Positions 52,152-60,582 of a stretch of 64,000 nt of DNA are shown here, in pieces (within the stretch, counting starts at the first letter, position 1; every line of letters begins with the position of its first letter). Under the pieces are notes generated by a model. That model worked only from the letters and a program-made list of their open reading frames with translations, did not search any database and was not told the DNA's origin. The stretch is taken from the NCBI RefSeq assembly GCF_025137375.1, contig NZ_CP073720.1, forward strand, positions 7,774,501 through 7,838,500, given 5' to 3'. Made by a program: the position numbers and the translations under genes. Origin of the DNA: Dactylosporangium fulvum. Its GTDB lineage: Bacteria; Actinomycetota; Actinomycetes; Mycobacteriales; Micromonosporaceae.

Positions 52152-54053
52152 GTGGCTGAAGACTGGCGGTACATGCGCGCGGAGATGCCGCACGCCGGCC
52201 CCTCCGGATCCGGCATGTGGTACAACGTGCCCGATCGATTCGACGTCGAGTTCACCAACCCGCCCAACGACGGCGAGAACGGCCCGTGGATCGAGGACAT
52301 CCGCCGGCAGATCATGAACCAGCACCCGGAGGACATCTCCGCGCTGGCCGACCAGTGGCACCGGGCGTGGCAGCTGCTCTTCGGCATCCAGCAGCAGGTC
52401 CTGCAGACCAGCAACGACCTGTATGAGAAGGACTGGAAGGACGGCGACGCCCGCGACAAGTTCATGACCGAGGGGCCGGGCAAGATGCTGGCTTATCTGC
52501 AGTCATGGATGGACTCGGCGCTCGACAACGTCGCCGCGCTGCGCGCACAGGTCACCATCGTCCGTGCCGCGCGCACGGAGATGGAGGGGATGTGGAGCCG
52601 GTACAAGGCGGCCATCGACAAGGCGTCGGAGACCGACGGCACGTTCGGCAACTGGTTCTGGCACTACAACCTGATCCCCGGCGGCGACCAGACCGACTAC
52701 GACAACGCCAACAAGCGTGACGCGATCGAGCAGATCAACGAGAAGAAGAAGGAGTTCGCCCGCGAGGCGCAGGGGCTCGCGCACCGCACCGCGCAGCAGA
52801 TCTTCCAGACCTACTCGACGATCGGCAACGGCCACGGCGCGCCGTTCTTCCCGATGAACGCACTGATGACGCCGATCGGCCAGCCCAACCCGATCAGCCC
52901 CGGAGGGCCGCCCGGCGGCATGCCCGGCGGTCCGCCGCCGGGGCTCAACCAGAGCCTGCTCAACCTGCAGAAGAACCCGCCGGTCATCCCGAATCCGGTC
53001 TCGACCAACCCGCTGCAGCCGGTGCTCAACGTCACCAACCCGCCGAATGTGCTGCCGCCGGGCGGGCTGCCCAACCCGACGATCGTGCCGCCGGTGCTGC
53101 CGCCCGGTGTCCGCCCGCCCGGGCAGCCCCTGGCGAAGCCGACGACCCTCAACCCAAACGTCACGTCGCCGTTTGCCAAGCTCGCCCCGAAGGGCCTCAA
53201 CCCGGGCCTCATCCAGGCGAAGGGCATGGTCGCCCCGACCGGCGACATGACGCCCGGCGCGCTGCGCTCCCCAGGTTCGACCCCGCCGGCACCGCCGATG
53301 TCCAACGGCGCCCAGCGGCAGAATCCGCGCGCCAACCCGGCAGGCACGGGCAGGCAGCAGGAGAAGCTCAACGGCATCACGCGGCAGGGCGGGGTCGAGG
53401 AACCGTTCGCGCGGCAGCAGTCCGGCACCGTCCCGCCGGTCCTCAACAACAAGCAGCGCGGTGCGAGCGGCAAGCCCGGCAGCCAGTCGGAGCTGCACCC
53501 GCAGTCCCGGCAGGCGGCAGGCACCACGTCGCCGCTGCGCCCTGCCGGGGCCGCCCCGCCGGTGCTCAAAGCCCCATCGCAGAGCCCGATGTTGCCGCCG
53601 GGGCAGCCCGGGTCGCGTACCACACGCAAAACCGCGACAGGCAACGGCCAACCCGGTCAGCCGGTCCCGAACTCCGACTGGGTCGGGGTGGAGGCCGCCC
53701 GCTCCGACGTGGCCGCGCCGATTCTCGACGCTCCGGAGCTGCCGCCGACGGGTGCCGCGGTGTCGAAGCTCGAGGAGGTCAAGCTCCGCGGGCGGGCCGC
53801 TGCGACCGGCGCTCGCTCGGGCGGGCAGTCGCGGATCAAGGCCGGCCCGACGGTGTCGCCGGAGCTGACGGCGCGCAAGGCCCGCCGCGACGGGTCCGGC
53901 ACGGGGTCCGAGGCCGACGAGTCCGGCAACCGGATCGTGACCGACGACGTCGCGTTCAGCGTCGAGACGCCCGGTGGAGGCGTGGTCGCGAAACAGCAGG
54001 ACACGAGGGCCTACCGCCCGGAGGCGCCGACCGTCCTTGGTGGCGGCGCCTGA
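52152..54053 (+). CDS. WXG/PPE-like protein with long proline-rich C-terminus
   Basis: 633 residues from GTG 52152. Residues ~45-225 are helical with heptad-like patterns (WIEDIRRQIMNQHPEDISAL, ADQWHRAWQLLFGIQQQVLQ, LYEKDWKDGDARDKFM), recalling the WXG100/PPE helical bundle with a W-x-x-G-D turn. From ~235 on the chain is Pro/Gly/Asn-rich and probably unstructured (SPGGPPGGMPGGPPPG; PPGVRPPGQPL), ending in a basic segment. This is the architecture of large actinobacterial T7SS substrates or secretion-associated scaffold proteins. It is coupled to the gene before it; the eccA-like gene converges from the right. Confidence 0.7.
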   Translation: MAEDWRYMRAEMPHAGPSGSGMWYNVPDRFDVEFTNPPNDGENGPWIEDIRRQIMNQHPEDISALADQWHRAWQLLFGIQQQVLQTSNDLYEKDWKDGDARDKFMTEGPGKMLAYLQSWMDSALDNVAALRAQVTIVRAARTEMEGMWSRYKAAIDKASETDGTFGNWFWHYNLIPGGDQTDYDNANKRDAIEQINEKKKEFAREAQGLAHRTAQQIFQTYSTIGNGHGAPFFPMNALMTPIGQPNPISPGGPPGGMPGGPPPGLNQSLLNLQKNPPVIPNPVSTNPLQPVLNVTNPPNVLPPGGLPNPTIVPPVLPPGVRPPGQPLAKPTTLNPNVTSPFAKLAPKGLNPGLIQAKGMVAPTGDMTPGALRSPGSTPPAPPMSNGAQRQNPRANPAGTGRQQEKLNGITRQGGVEEPFARQQSGTVPPVLNNKQRGASGKPGSQSELHPQSRQAAGTTSPLRPAGAAPPVLKAPSQSPMLPPGQPGSRTTRKTATGNGQPGQPVPNSDWVGVEAARSDVAAPILDAPELPPTGAAVSKLEEVKLRGRAAATGARSGGQSRIKAGPTVSPELTARKARRDGSGTGSEADESGNRIVTDDVAFSVETPGGGVVAKQQDTRAYRPEAPTVLGGGA

Positions 54054-54096
54054 TCCGTCGCCTGCTCTGCATGGAGGGTTTCGTCTGCTGGTCGCC

Positions 54097-55773
54097 TCAT
54101 CGTGCGGCGGCCAGCAGGTCCTCCAGGACGAGCATCCGGAGGTCCTCGCGACTCGGGACCCGGCCGAGGCTGCGCAGCCGCCCGGACTGCGCCTTGCGCA
54201 TCCCTTCGAGCAGCTTGCGCGCCTCACGCGCGTTGCCGAAGTTCTGCCCGCGGTCCATCTGGTCGAACCACTCGTACAACGCGTCCTCGAGCCCGGGGGC
54301 GAAGACGTAGTCGTCGTTGCGGGCGATCCGCCCCGCGATCAGCACGAGCTCCTGCGGCGAGTAGTTCTCGAACTCGAGCGTCTTGGCGAACCGCGACGCC
54401 AGACCCGAGTTGGCGTCCAGGAAGTCGGCCATCTCGGCGGTGTAGCCGGCGACGATGACGGCGACCTGGTCGCGCTGGTCCTCCATCAGCTTCACCAGCG
54501 TGTCGATCGCTTCCTGCCCGAAGTCGGCGGCGGCGCCACCGGAGCGGGCCAGCGTGTAGGCCTCGTCGATGAACAGGACCCCGCCGAGCGCCTCCTCGAA
54601 GACGGTCGTGGCCTTTTCCGCGGTGTGGCCGATGTACTGCCCGACGAGGTCACGCCGTGAAACTTCCTTGAACTTGCCGATGGGCAGGACCCCGAGGGCC
54701 TTCAGCAGCTGCCCGTAGAGCCGGGCGACGGTCGTCTTGCCGGTGCCGGGTGCCCCGGTGAAGATGAGGTGGTGGCTGACCGCGCCGACGGCGAGGCCGG
54801 CACTGCGGCGCCACTCGTTGACCTGAATCTCGTCGATCAGCGAGCGGACCTCGCCCTTGACTCCGGCCAGGCCGATCATCGAGTCGAGCTCGGCGAGGAG
54901 CTTGTCGACCTTATCCGTGTCCTGCTTCGTCGCACCCTCGATCGCCTGCACGCCGACCCGCGGCCGGTGCCGTTCGTCGGCCTCGCGGATCGTCGGGCTG
55001 GCGCCCTCGTCGACATGGATGCCCGGCGTGGCCGTCGACTCGACGCGGCAGCTCTCCACGAGCCCGCCGCAGCCACGGCCGAACATGATGCCGACACCGT
55101 GCGTGTCGTGGATCCACGTCTCCGTGATCGTCGGTGCGCTCTGGTGCGCGACGGAGATGCCGGCGTCGCCGGTGGCCGAGATGTCGCAGCGCTCGATCGT
55201 CGGCTTTGCGGCGTGGTACACGTAGATGCCGCGGAATCCACAGCCCTCGATCGTGCTGTTGCGGATGACGGGGCTTGCCCCGAGGCGCACGATCACCCCG
55301 TCGTCGGCGATGTTGCGCACCTCGCACTTGTCGACGACGCCGTCGGAGTCTTCGATGACCATCCCGTACTGCCCCTGCGTCACCTTCACATCGGTCGCCT
55401 CGACGTGCGCGCCGTCGGTGATGCTGAGCCCTGCCGCGAACACGGCACCGACCTCGCACGCCTCGATCGCGAGCCGGCCACCGGTGACGCTGACCGCCGG
55501 ATAGTCGTCGGCGGTGAGGACCAGGCCGCGCAGCGTGACCTCGGCCGACTCGCACGCCACGGCTGAGCTGCCGAGCCCTGTCGCGTCGAGCGTGACCGAG
55601 CCGGCCTTCCCCGCCGCGACGATGCTCACCTTGCGCCGCCGCAGCCGGACCACCTCGACATAGGTGCCCGCCTCGACCGAGATCACCGCACCGTCGGTCG
55701 CGATCTCCAGAGCGTCCTGAATCGTCGGAAATGCCCCGGCCCGCGCCCGGGACACGATCAAAGTCTGCGCCAT
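54097..55773 (-). CDS. eccA: EccA-like CbxX/CfqX AAA+ ATPase with N-terminal beta-helix
   Basis: 558 residues from ATG 55773 (the frame is open far upstream but without support). Residues ~1-255 form a right-handed parallel beta-helix of the pectate-lyase/CASH type, with rungs such as GVIVRLGASPVIRNSTIEGC, GIYVYHAAKPTIERCDISAT and GISVAHQSAPTITETWIHDT. Residues ~285-558 are a CbxX/CfqX AAA+ module: Walker A FTGAPGTGKTTVAR, Walker B GVLFIDEAYTL, sensor and arginine-finger region SGLASRFAKTLEFENYSPQE. Classical EccA has TPR repeats at the N-terminus; here the beta-helix replaces them and may bind a substrate. EccA-type ATPases act in the cytosol on ESX substrates. Confidence 0.82.
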   Translation of the reverse strand: MAQTLIVSRARAGAFPTIQDALEIATDGAVISVEAGTYVEVVRLRRRKVSIVAAGKAGSVTLDATGLGSSAVACESAEVTLRGLVLTADDYPAVSVTGGRLAIEACEVGAVFAAGLSITDGAHVEATDVKVTQGQYGMVIEDSDGVVDKCEVRNIADDGVIVRLGASPVIRNSTIEGCGFRGIYVYHAAKPTIERCDISATGDAGISVAHQSAPTITETWIHDTHGVGIMFGRGCGGLVESCRVESTATPGIHVDEGASPTIREADERHRPRVGVQAIEGATKQDTDKVDKLLAELDSMIGLAGVKGEVRSLIDEIQVNEWRRSAGLAVGAVSHHLIFTGAPGTGKTTVARLYGQLLKALGVLPIGKFKEVSRRDLVGQYIGHTAEKATTVFEEALGGVLFIDEAYTLARSGGAAADFGQEAIDTLVKLMEDQRDQVAVIVAGYTAEMADFLDANSGLASRFAKTLEFENYSPQELVLIAGRIARNDDYVFAPGLEDALYEWFDQMDRGQNFGNAREARKLLEGMRKAQSGRLRSLGRVPSREDLRMLVLEDLLAAAR

Positions 55774-55909
55774 AACCCCACCGTCGACGGCAAACGATTG
55801 ACGCGAGCCTACCTCGCAGCACAAACCCACAGGTTCGGTCGTTGTGGTGTTGCGGTGACCGATCGCAGATCGTCCGTGGCCACGACGCCAGTGTTTCGAC
55901 GCCGCCGCT

Positions 55910-56092
55910 TCATTGTGGCCACGGCTGCGGGTACGTCTGTAGCAGCCGGGCCGCCTCGGCGCGCAGCTCCGCTCGGGTGAGACCGCCACCGAACATCGAG
56001 TCGGCGACCCGGTTAAGGAACCGGATGAACTCCTTGGCGCCCGCCGGTGGCAGGTCACGGCCGGTGACGAGTTTGTGCCGCCCGTCGTGCAC
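55910..56092 (-). CDS. Short hypothetical frame, possibly a gene tail
   Basis: 60 codons from GTG 56092: HDGRHKLVTGRDLPPAGAKE, then FIRFLNRVADSMFGGGLTRA and ELRAEAARLLQTYPQPWPQ. Composition and codon use look protein-like and helical, but there is no recognisable family and an in-frame stop lies a few codons upstream. It may be the C-terminal remainder of a lost gene. Confidence 0.35.
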   Translation of the reverse strand: MHDGRHKLVTGRDLPPAGAKEFIRFLNRVADSMFGGGLTRAELRAEAARLLQTYPQPWPQ

Positions 56093-56143
56093 GATCGGCG
56101 GCAGAAGCGGACGTCAAGATCATATGGTTGGCCACTCGCCGCG

Positions 56144-56885
56144 ATGGCGCATCGCGCACGGCATGATGATCGACTGCGCAGTGCGGAAGAACTGATGGCG
56201 ACGCCGGAACCGGCGTGGCCGACGCTGGAGGCGGAGCTACTGTCCAATCCGCAGATCACCATTCTGCCGGTTGCTGCTAGGGCCGGCCAGGATTGCTTGT
56301 ACCGGCTGCAGGTTTCTGCCCGGTCGCGGCTCGGCGCTTTGGCGTTGCACACAGGTGGGTTGCTCGTAGATGACGGCTGGCTGAGGGTGCTTGGCGGCGG
56401 CGATGAGGCTGGCCTGCCGTCATTGGCGCAAGCCAACGGCTTGCCCGGCGATGGTCGGCCGCCCGCTTCGCTCGTGGTGGGTCATGACGTCCTCGGCGGG
56501 AGGTTCGAGGTCAACGGCGCCGATCCAGCGGCGTTCGGTCGTCCCGGAAACGCCGGCGAGGTGTGCTACTTCGGCCCCGACACGCTGGCATGGGAGCCCC
56601 TCGGCGCAGGTCATGGCGCCTGGCTGTCATGGATCGCCGAGGGTGGTACAGCGCAGTTCTACGCGTCGTTGCGGTGGACGGACTGGCAGGCAGAGACCCG
56701 CGCGCTGCCGCTGTCGCACGGCATACGGTCTACCCGTTCCCGTGGTCCCGCGAAGCGCACGAGGACCGCGCCGCAACCACCCGTGGTCCGGCCCCGATAG
56801 CCGAATTGTTCTCGCTGCAGGACGAGTTGCCGCGCGATTTGCCGAGGAACCAGACGCCACGGCGTTGCACGTCCGCGTCGACTGA
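56144..56885 (+). pseudogene. DUF2625-family gene, frameshifted
   Basis: The body is a clear DUF2625 protein: LRSAEELMATPEPAWPTLEA, LQVSARSRLGALALHTGGLL, VDDGWLRVLGGG, VVGHDVLGGRFEVNG, GEVCYFGPDTLAWEPLG and FYASLRWTDWQAE. After LPLSHG (about 56720) the family's C-terminal block continues in another frame as TVYPFPWSREAHEDRAATTR and PIAELFSLQDEL, then in the third frame as ARFAEEPDATALHVRVD with a stop at 56883-56885. Two indels are thus needed to rebuild it. Function of the family is unknown. Confidence 0.75.
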
Positions 56886-57062
56886 GCAACCGGCCCCCGA
56901 CGATCCGACGTCAACCTGCGCGACAGGCGCTCACCACCAGGACGGCAAGCCTCGGCGTCACCGCTCCCGTCACTGGTGGTGACCAGCACGGTTCTACCGA
57001 CGCGCAGCAGTCGCGGCAGTTGCGGACGTTCTTGGTCGGATGGTCATGCCATAATCCCGCCC

Positions 57063-57467
57063 ATGCACGAGGTCGTTGTCGCGGCGCTGGTTCGCGAAGG
57101 TCGAGTCCTACTCGTCCATCGAAGTCCGAACCGCCGCGCCTACCCAGGCGTGTGGGATCTGCCCGGCGGACACATCGAGACAGGCGAGACAGAGCTGGCT
57201 GCGCTCACCAGGGAGATGCACGAGGAACTGGGCGTGCGGATAGCAACAGGCTCCGCGATCCATCTGTGTCGGCTGGACGCAGGCCGCGAAGGCGAACCCG
57301 TACGCCTCAGCGCCTGGCTTGTCGGCGAGTGGGAGGGGACACCGACAAACGTCGCTCCCGATGAACATGACGAGATCCGTTGGTTCCGGCCTGAGGAGTT
57401 GCCTCCGGTCGCCCACGAACTCGTAGGCACGGCGATAGTGGAAGCGATGCGGGGTGCCCGCGCCTGA
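57063..57467 (+). CDS. NUDIX hydrolase (MutT-like)
   Basis: 134 residues from ATG 57063; a longer frame opens at 56976. The complete NUDIX box GX5EX7REUXEEXGU is present as GHIETGETELAALTREMHEE plus LGV, preceded by YPGVWDLPG. The early strand VVAALVREGRVLLVHRSPNR is typical for MutT/ADP-ribose-type members. It should cleave a nucleoside diphosphate linked to some other group; the substrate cannot be deduced. It stands alone. Confidence 0.88.
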   Translation: MHEVVVAALVREGRVLLVHRSPNRRAYPGVWDLPGGHIETGETELAALTREMHEELGVRIATGSAIHLCRLDAGREGEPVRLSAWLVGEWEGTPTNVAPDEHDEIRWFRPEELPPVAHELVGTAIVEAMRGARA

Positions 57468-58775
57468 ACTTCAACGCGCTGTCATCGGCTATGAGTGCGC
57501 GCCGGCCCGACGGACACCAACTACGCAATGTCACCTGCGGCATGGTGCGTTAGCGCTGGAGCCAGGACCAGCCCGCGGGCCCGGAATGCCCTGTCCCCCG
57601 CCCGATTTCGAGGTTTTGCCGGATTAGCCACCGCCCTCCAAGGCAGGGACCTCCGCTTGGCACAGGTGGACGCACAGCGCCGCCTGCGGCTCACACAGCA
57701 TCGACCTCGGCCCGGCGGGGCAACCGCTACACCGACTGCCCAACGTCGAGCGGAGCGCGCGCTCCCTGAAGATCACCGTACGGGCGTTCGTGTCAAAGAT
57801 GTGTCACAATCATCCACAGTGGACACACGAAGTGGGCGGATGAAACACCACGCAATCAAGCGTTTCGGATCCGATCTCTCCGACAGTCACAGAGTGTGTG
57901 CTTTGGCGTTGTGTCCGTCGAAGTCGCCAAGATCGGTACCGAGGTTCGATGCCATTGACGAGGTCGCCTCACCATGTAGAGCTTCCTAGGCTGCTAGGTT
58001 ACATGGACGTGGGTGTTGCCTCTACTTGGGTCAATCTCCTCGCCTCCGATGACCGTCCGGGAGCCGCTCTGCCGTAAGGACGTCGCTCCCCTCTGCTCGG
58101 CCAGCCGCCACGTTCGTGCCTGGCTAACTGTGGCTAACTTCCCAAGCTGGTCGATGAGGTTCAGAATTTTCGGGTCGATCCGCAATACTGGACGCCAGGA
58201 GCGTCGGCGACCGGTCAGCATTCACGGGGGCCAGCATGACGCGGTACGCCATCCATGACAGCCGAACCGAGCTTCTCGCCTCATGGGGTCTCGGCTACGG
58301 CGACACTGCAATGACCGTCGCTGCGCTGCCGACCACCGCGAGTTCCAAGGACCAACTGGTGCTTGCCGAATCGCTGAGCAGGTTGTCCCAGGCGTTGTGG
58401 CGGTGCTACACCCATCCGGCATCCGCAGCGGCCAGCACAAAGGTCAACACCGAAGGATGGCAACGTCAACAGACTCGAGCATCGTTCTCGACAGTTCTGG
58501 ACGCGGTGCGTGCCCGAACCTGCCGGTCGACAACACGCTGATCGTGTCGTACGACCCAGTCGAAGAAGCCGCCCACCGAGTCGGCCGAGCACTGCACGAC
58601 ATCGGTAACAGACAGCAAGCTCCCCGTTCCGGCTGCACGATCACGCCCACCGCCTGCCGCAAGGGCGCCTCGATGCTGGACGCCGCCATCTGCAACGGCG
58701 ACCGGGGCGGTGGTCCGCCAACAGCCCAACGCCAACAACGGAGACATCATGGTGAGAGGCCGCGGCCGAGGAAAA
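57468..58775. other. Long stretch without a supported gene
   Basis: About 1.3 kb with no frame I can defend. The part 58236-58700 shows protein-like stretches that change frame: VLAESLSRLSQALWRCYTHP, then MATSTDSSIVLDSSGRGACP and SYDPVEEAAHRVGRALHDIG. These suggest a decayed gene of unknown identity on the plus strand. A short CCTAG/CTAGG inverted repeat occurs near 57989-58002. The minus-strand frame at 57994-58221 is not recognisable. Confidence 0.3.
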
Positions 58776-58776
58776 T

Positions 58777-58795
58777 CCATCGTTTACATCGATGG
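58777..58795. promoter_or_regulatory. Inverted repeat upstream of small secreted protein gene
   Basis: CCATCG (58777-58782), spacer TTTACAT, CGATGG (58790-58795), ending 22 bases before the start codon. It is placed as an operator or 5'-UTR hairpin would be. Function is not known. Confidence 0.4.
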
Positions 58796-58817
58796 ACTTA
58801 ATCGCTAACTTTCTTTC

Positions 58818-59063
58818 ATGAAGCGATTCGTCGTCAGGGCGGTACTGATCGCAAGCGTTGTACTGTCGACCGCCGGCATCGGCTCAACGGCGCACGCCGG
58901 GGCGCCAGGCTACACCCGGCAGGGGCTGTACGGCTGGCCCGACCAGTGCGCCGGGGTCGGGTACGTCGGCCAGCAGAACCACCAGTGGACGTCCTACTAC
59001 TGCGAGACCATCACCCCCACCAACTGGAACGCGCCCGGCCTCTACGCGCTCTGGGTCGCCTGA
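58818..59063 (+). CDS. Small secreted protein
   Basis: 81 residues from ATG 58818. A Sec signal peptide (MKRFVVRAVLIASVVLSTAG ... STAHA, cleavage after AHA) precedes a ~53-residue mature peptide with two cysteines (DQCAGVG, YYCETIT) likely to form a disulfide, and a C-terminus GLYALWVA. It is aromatic-rich (Trp, Tyr). Small actinobacterial exported proteins of this style occur in several genera; their function is unknown. An inverted repeat lies just upstream. Confidence 0.75.
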   Translation: MKRFVVRAVLIASVVLSTAGIGSTAHAGAPGYTRQGLYGWPDQCAGVGYVGQQNHQWTSYYCETITPTNWNAPGLYALWVA

Positions 59064-59184
59064 ACGGCGATCGCCCGAGTTGCACCGGTGAGCACCGGGC
59101 GTGACATGGCGTGCAGGCCCGGCGCGGCGGAACGACGGCCAGGACATCGCGCTCCGCCGGGCAGCCGGACGGCGCACCGGGCGA

Positions 59185-59500
59185 TCACTGCGCACCGGGC
59201 AGATGTGATGACGGTCGTTCGAGGCCGAACATGCCCGGGCAGCGGAACGGGGTGAAGTCCAGGCCCCGCATCGCCGCCAGCAGGTCCGCGCACACCGCCT
59301 GCTCTACGCGGGACTCGCCGCCCGTCATCACCGCCAGGTCGGCGCCGTGGCCCACCAGCTCGGTCAAGGTGAACCAACCCCGCCATCTCGGCCGACAGCG
59401 TCGCGAACGACAGCGGTACCGGGCGGGCCAGCACGTCCGAGCGAGGCCAGGCCGCGCGGTCCAGCGCCGCGGCCGTCGCGAATACCGAGCGCGGGTCCGC
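59185..59500 (-). pseudogene. Unidentified gene remnant (minus strand)
   Basis: Two adjacent frames join into one protein-like sequence: DWLGADPRSVFATAAALDRA, then VLARPVPLSFATLSAEMAGL (about 59385-59490), and after a shift TELVGHGADLAVMTGGESRV and CADLLAAMRGLDFTPFRCPG (59200-59370). Not recognised. One indel near 59370 separates the halves, so it is not functional as read. Confidence 0.4.
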
Positions 59501-60396
59501 GCCCAGCCAGTCAGCGGTGGGGCGGGATCGAGGCGCTCACCGCCGACGTCGCGCTCGCCCGGCTCACCAGCGGCTCGCCCCTGCCCGACACCGGGTCGCT
59601 CACCGGGGACCTGCGGGCCTACGCCGCCGGCGACGTGGCCGGGGTCGGGCGGGCGGCGCTGCGGCTCACGGCCTCGCTGTCCACCGCCGGCGCGGCCGGG
59701 GCCGCAGCGCGGGCTCCGCAGGCCACCCGCAACGCCGCCGCCGGTCGTTGTCCACACAACCGTGAACCGTAGCCGCCCGTCGACTCGACACTCCTTCAGC
59801 TCGTAGCTCGCCAGCCAGGTCAGGCACACGCCCCGCCACCGGTAGTAGCTCCGGTATCCCGGCGGATCGTGGTCACGTCCGGGCATCACCGCACCGACCC
59901 GGCCACCCGACACGACGAGCCGCAGCAGATACGGCAGGTAGCCCTCGTCCATGCCGAACAACGGGTACGCGTTGCAGCTCACCACGGCGTCGAAGCAACC
60001 AGCGGCGAAGGGCAGCCTTCGCGCGTCGGCGCGCACCGAGGTGACGAGATGCCCGACGCCCGCGCTTCGCGCCAGCTGCCGAACGCCCACCACGTCGACC
60101 TCGATGTCGACCGCGCAGACCGACACTCCGTGTTCCCGCGCGAGGAACACCGCGCCGGTGCCCGGTCCGCTGCCGAGCTCCAGCACCCGCATCCCCGGCT
60201 CGAGCGGGCAGACGGCGGCCAGCAGCTCGGCCGTCCACAGTGGATTCGGCCCGGTGACGTGCTGCAGCTGCCACGCCTCCGCATATCGGGAGGAGCGCGG
60301 TAGTTCTGCTCGATGCAATCGCCCGGCGTCCCCTTCGCACCCGACGCGCGCGCCGGCGTCACGCGTCGGCGCCGGTGAAGCAGGCGACGACTGCAT
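59185..60396 (-). CDS. SAM-dependent methyltransferase with out-of-context C-terminal extension
   Basis: The frame runs from ATG 60396 (open to 60438) for 403 codons. Only the first ~210 residues are a class I methyltransferase: LLAAVCPLEPGMRVLELGSG with the motif I LELGSGPGTGAVFLA, acidic loop CAVDIEV, SVRADARRLPFAAGCFDAVV and NAYPLFGMDEGYLPYLLRLV. The domain ends near 59770 (ELKECRVDGRLRFTVVWTTT). Beyond that the frame is Gly/Arg/Pro-rich, lies antisense to the plus-strand fragment and finally enters another remnant. I infer that the native stop was lost in a rearrangement; the product may still fold. Confidence 0.6.
   Translation of the reverse strand: MQSSPASPAPTRDAGARVGCEGDAGRLHRAELPRSSRYAEAWQLQHVTGPNPLWTAELLAAVCPLEPGMRVLELGSGPGTGAVFLAREHGVSVCAVDIEVDVVGVRQLARSAGVGHLVTSVRADARRLPFAAGCFDAVVSCNAYPLFGMDEGYLPYLLRLVVSGGRVGAVMPGRDHDPPGYRSYYRWRGVCLTWLASYELKECRVDGRLRFTVVWTTTGGGVAGGLRSPRCGPGRAGGGQRGREPQRRPPDPGHVAGGVGPQVPGERPGVGQGRAAGEPGERDVGGERLDPAPPLTGWARTRARYSRRPRRWTARPGLARTCWPARYRCRSRRCRPRWRGWFTLTELVGHGADLAVMTGGESRVEQAVCADLLAAMRGLDFTPFRCPGMFGLERPSSHLPGAQ
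59510..59735 (+). pseudogene. Unidentified gene fragment (plus strand)
   Basis: In this stretch the plus strand, not the minus, has strict G/C third positions and reads GIEALTADVALARLTSGSPL, then LRAYAAGDVAGVGRAALRLT. It has no start and no stop of its own and is not recognised. It lies wedged between the minus-strand remnant and the methyltransferase, suggesting a mosaic of deletion products. Confidence 0.35.
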
Positions 60397-60582
60397 GCAG
60401 CAGACGATAGGCCGCCCGCGTTCGCCCCGTTGTCCCATTACATCGAATTCAGTCGATCACTGCGATTGACAGTTGTTGCGAAGTCCGGGCAAACTCCGCA
60501 ACGTGGCCTTGGACCAGCCGGAGATCGATCCGGCCATCCGGGTGCGCGCGTTCGCGCTTCCCCGTGCACACCCGGATGCCCG

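Noticed and set aside
57994..58221. Minus-strand frame with PKILNLIDQLGKLATVSQAR
   Set aside because: It might be part of a decayed gene, but no motif, ribosome binding site or neighbouring fragment supports it.
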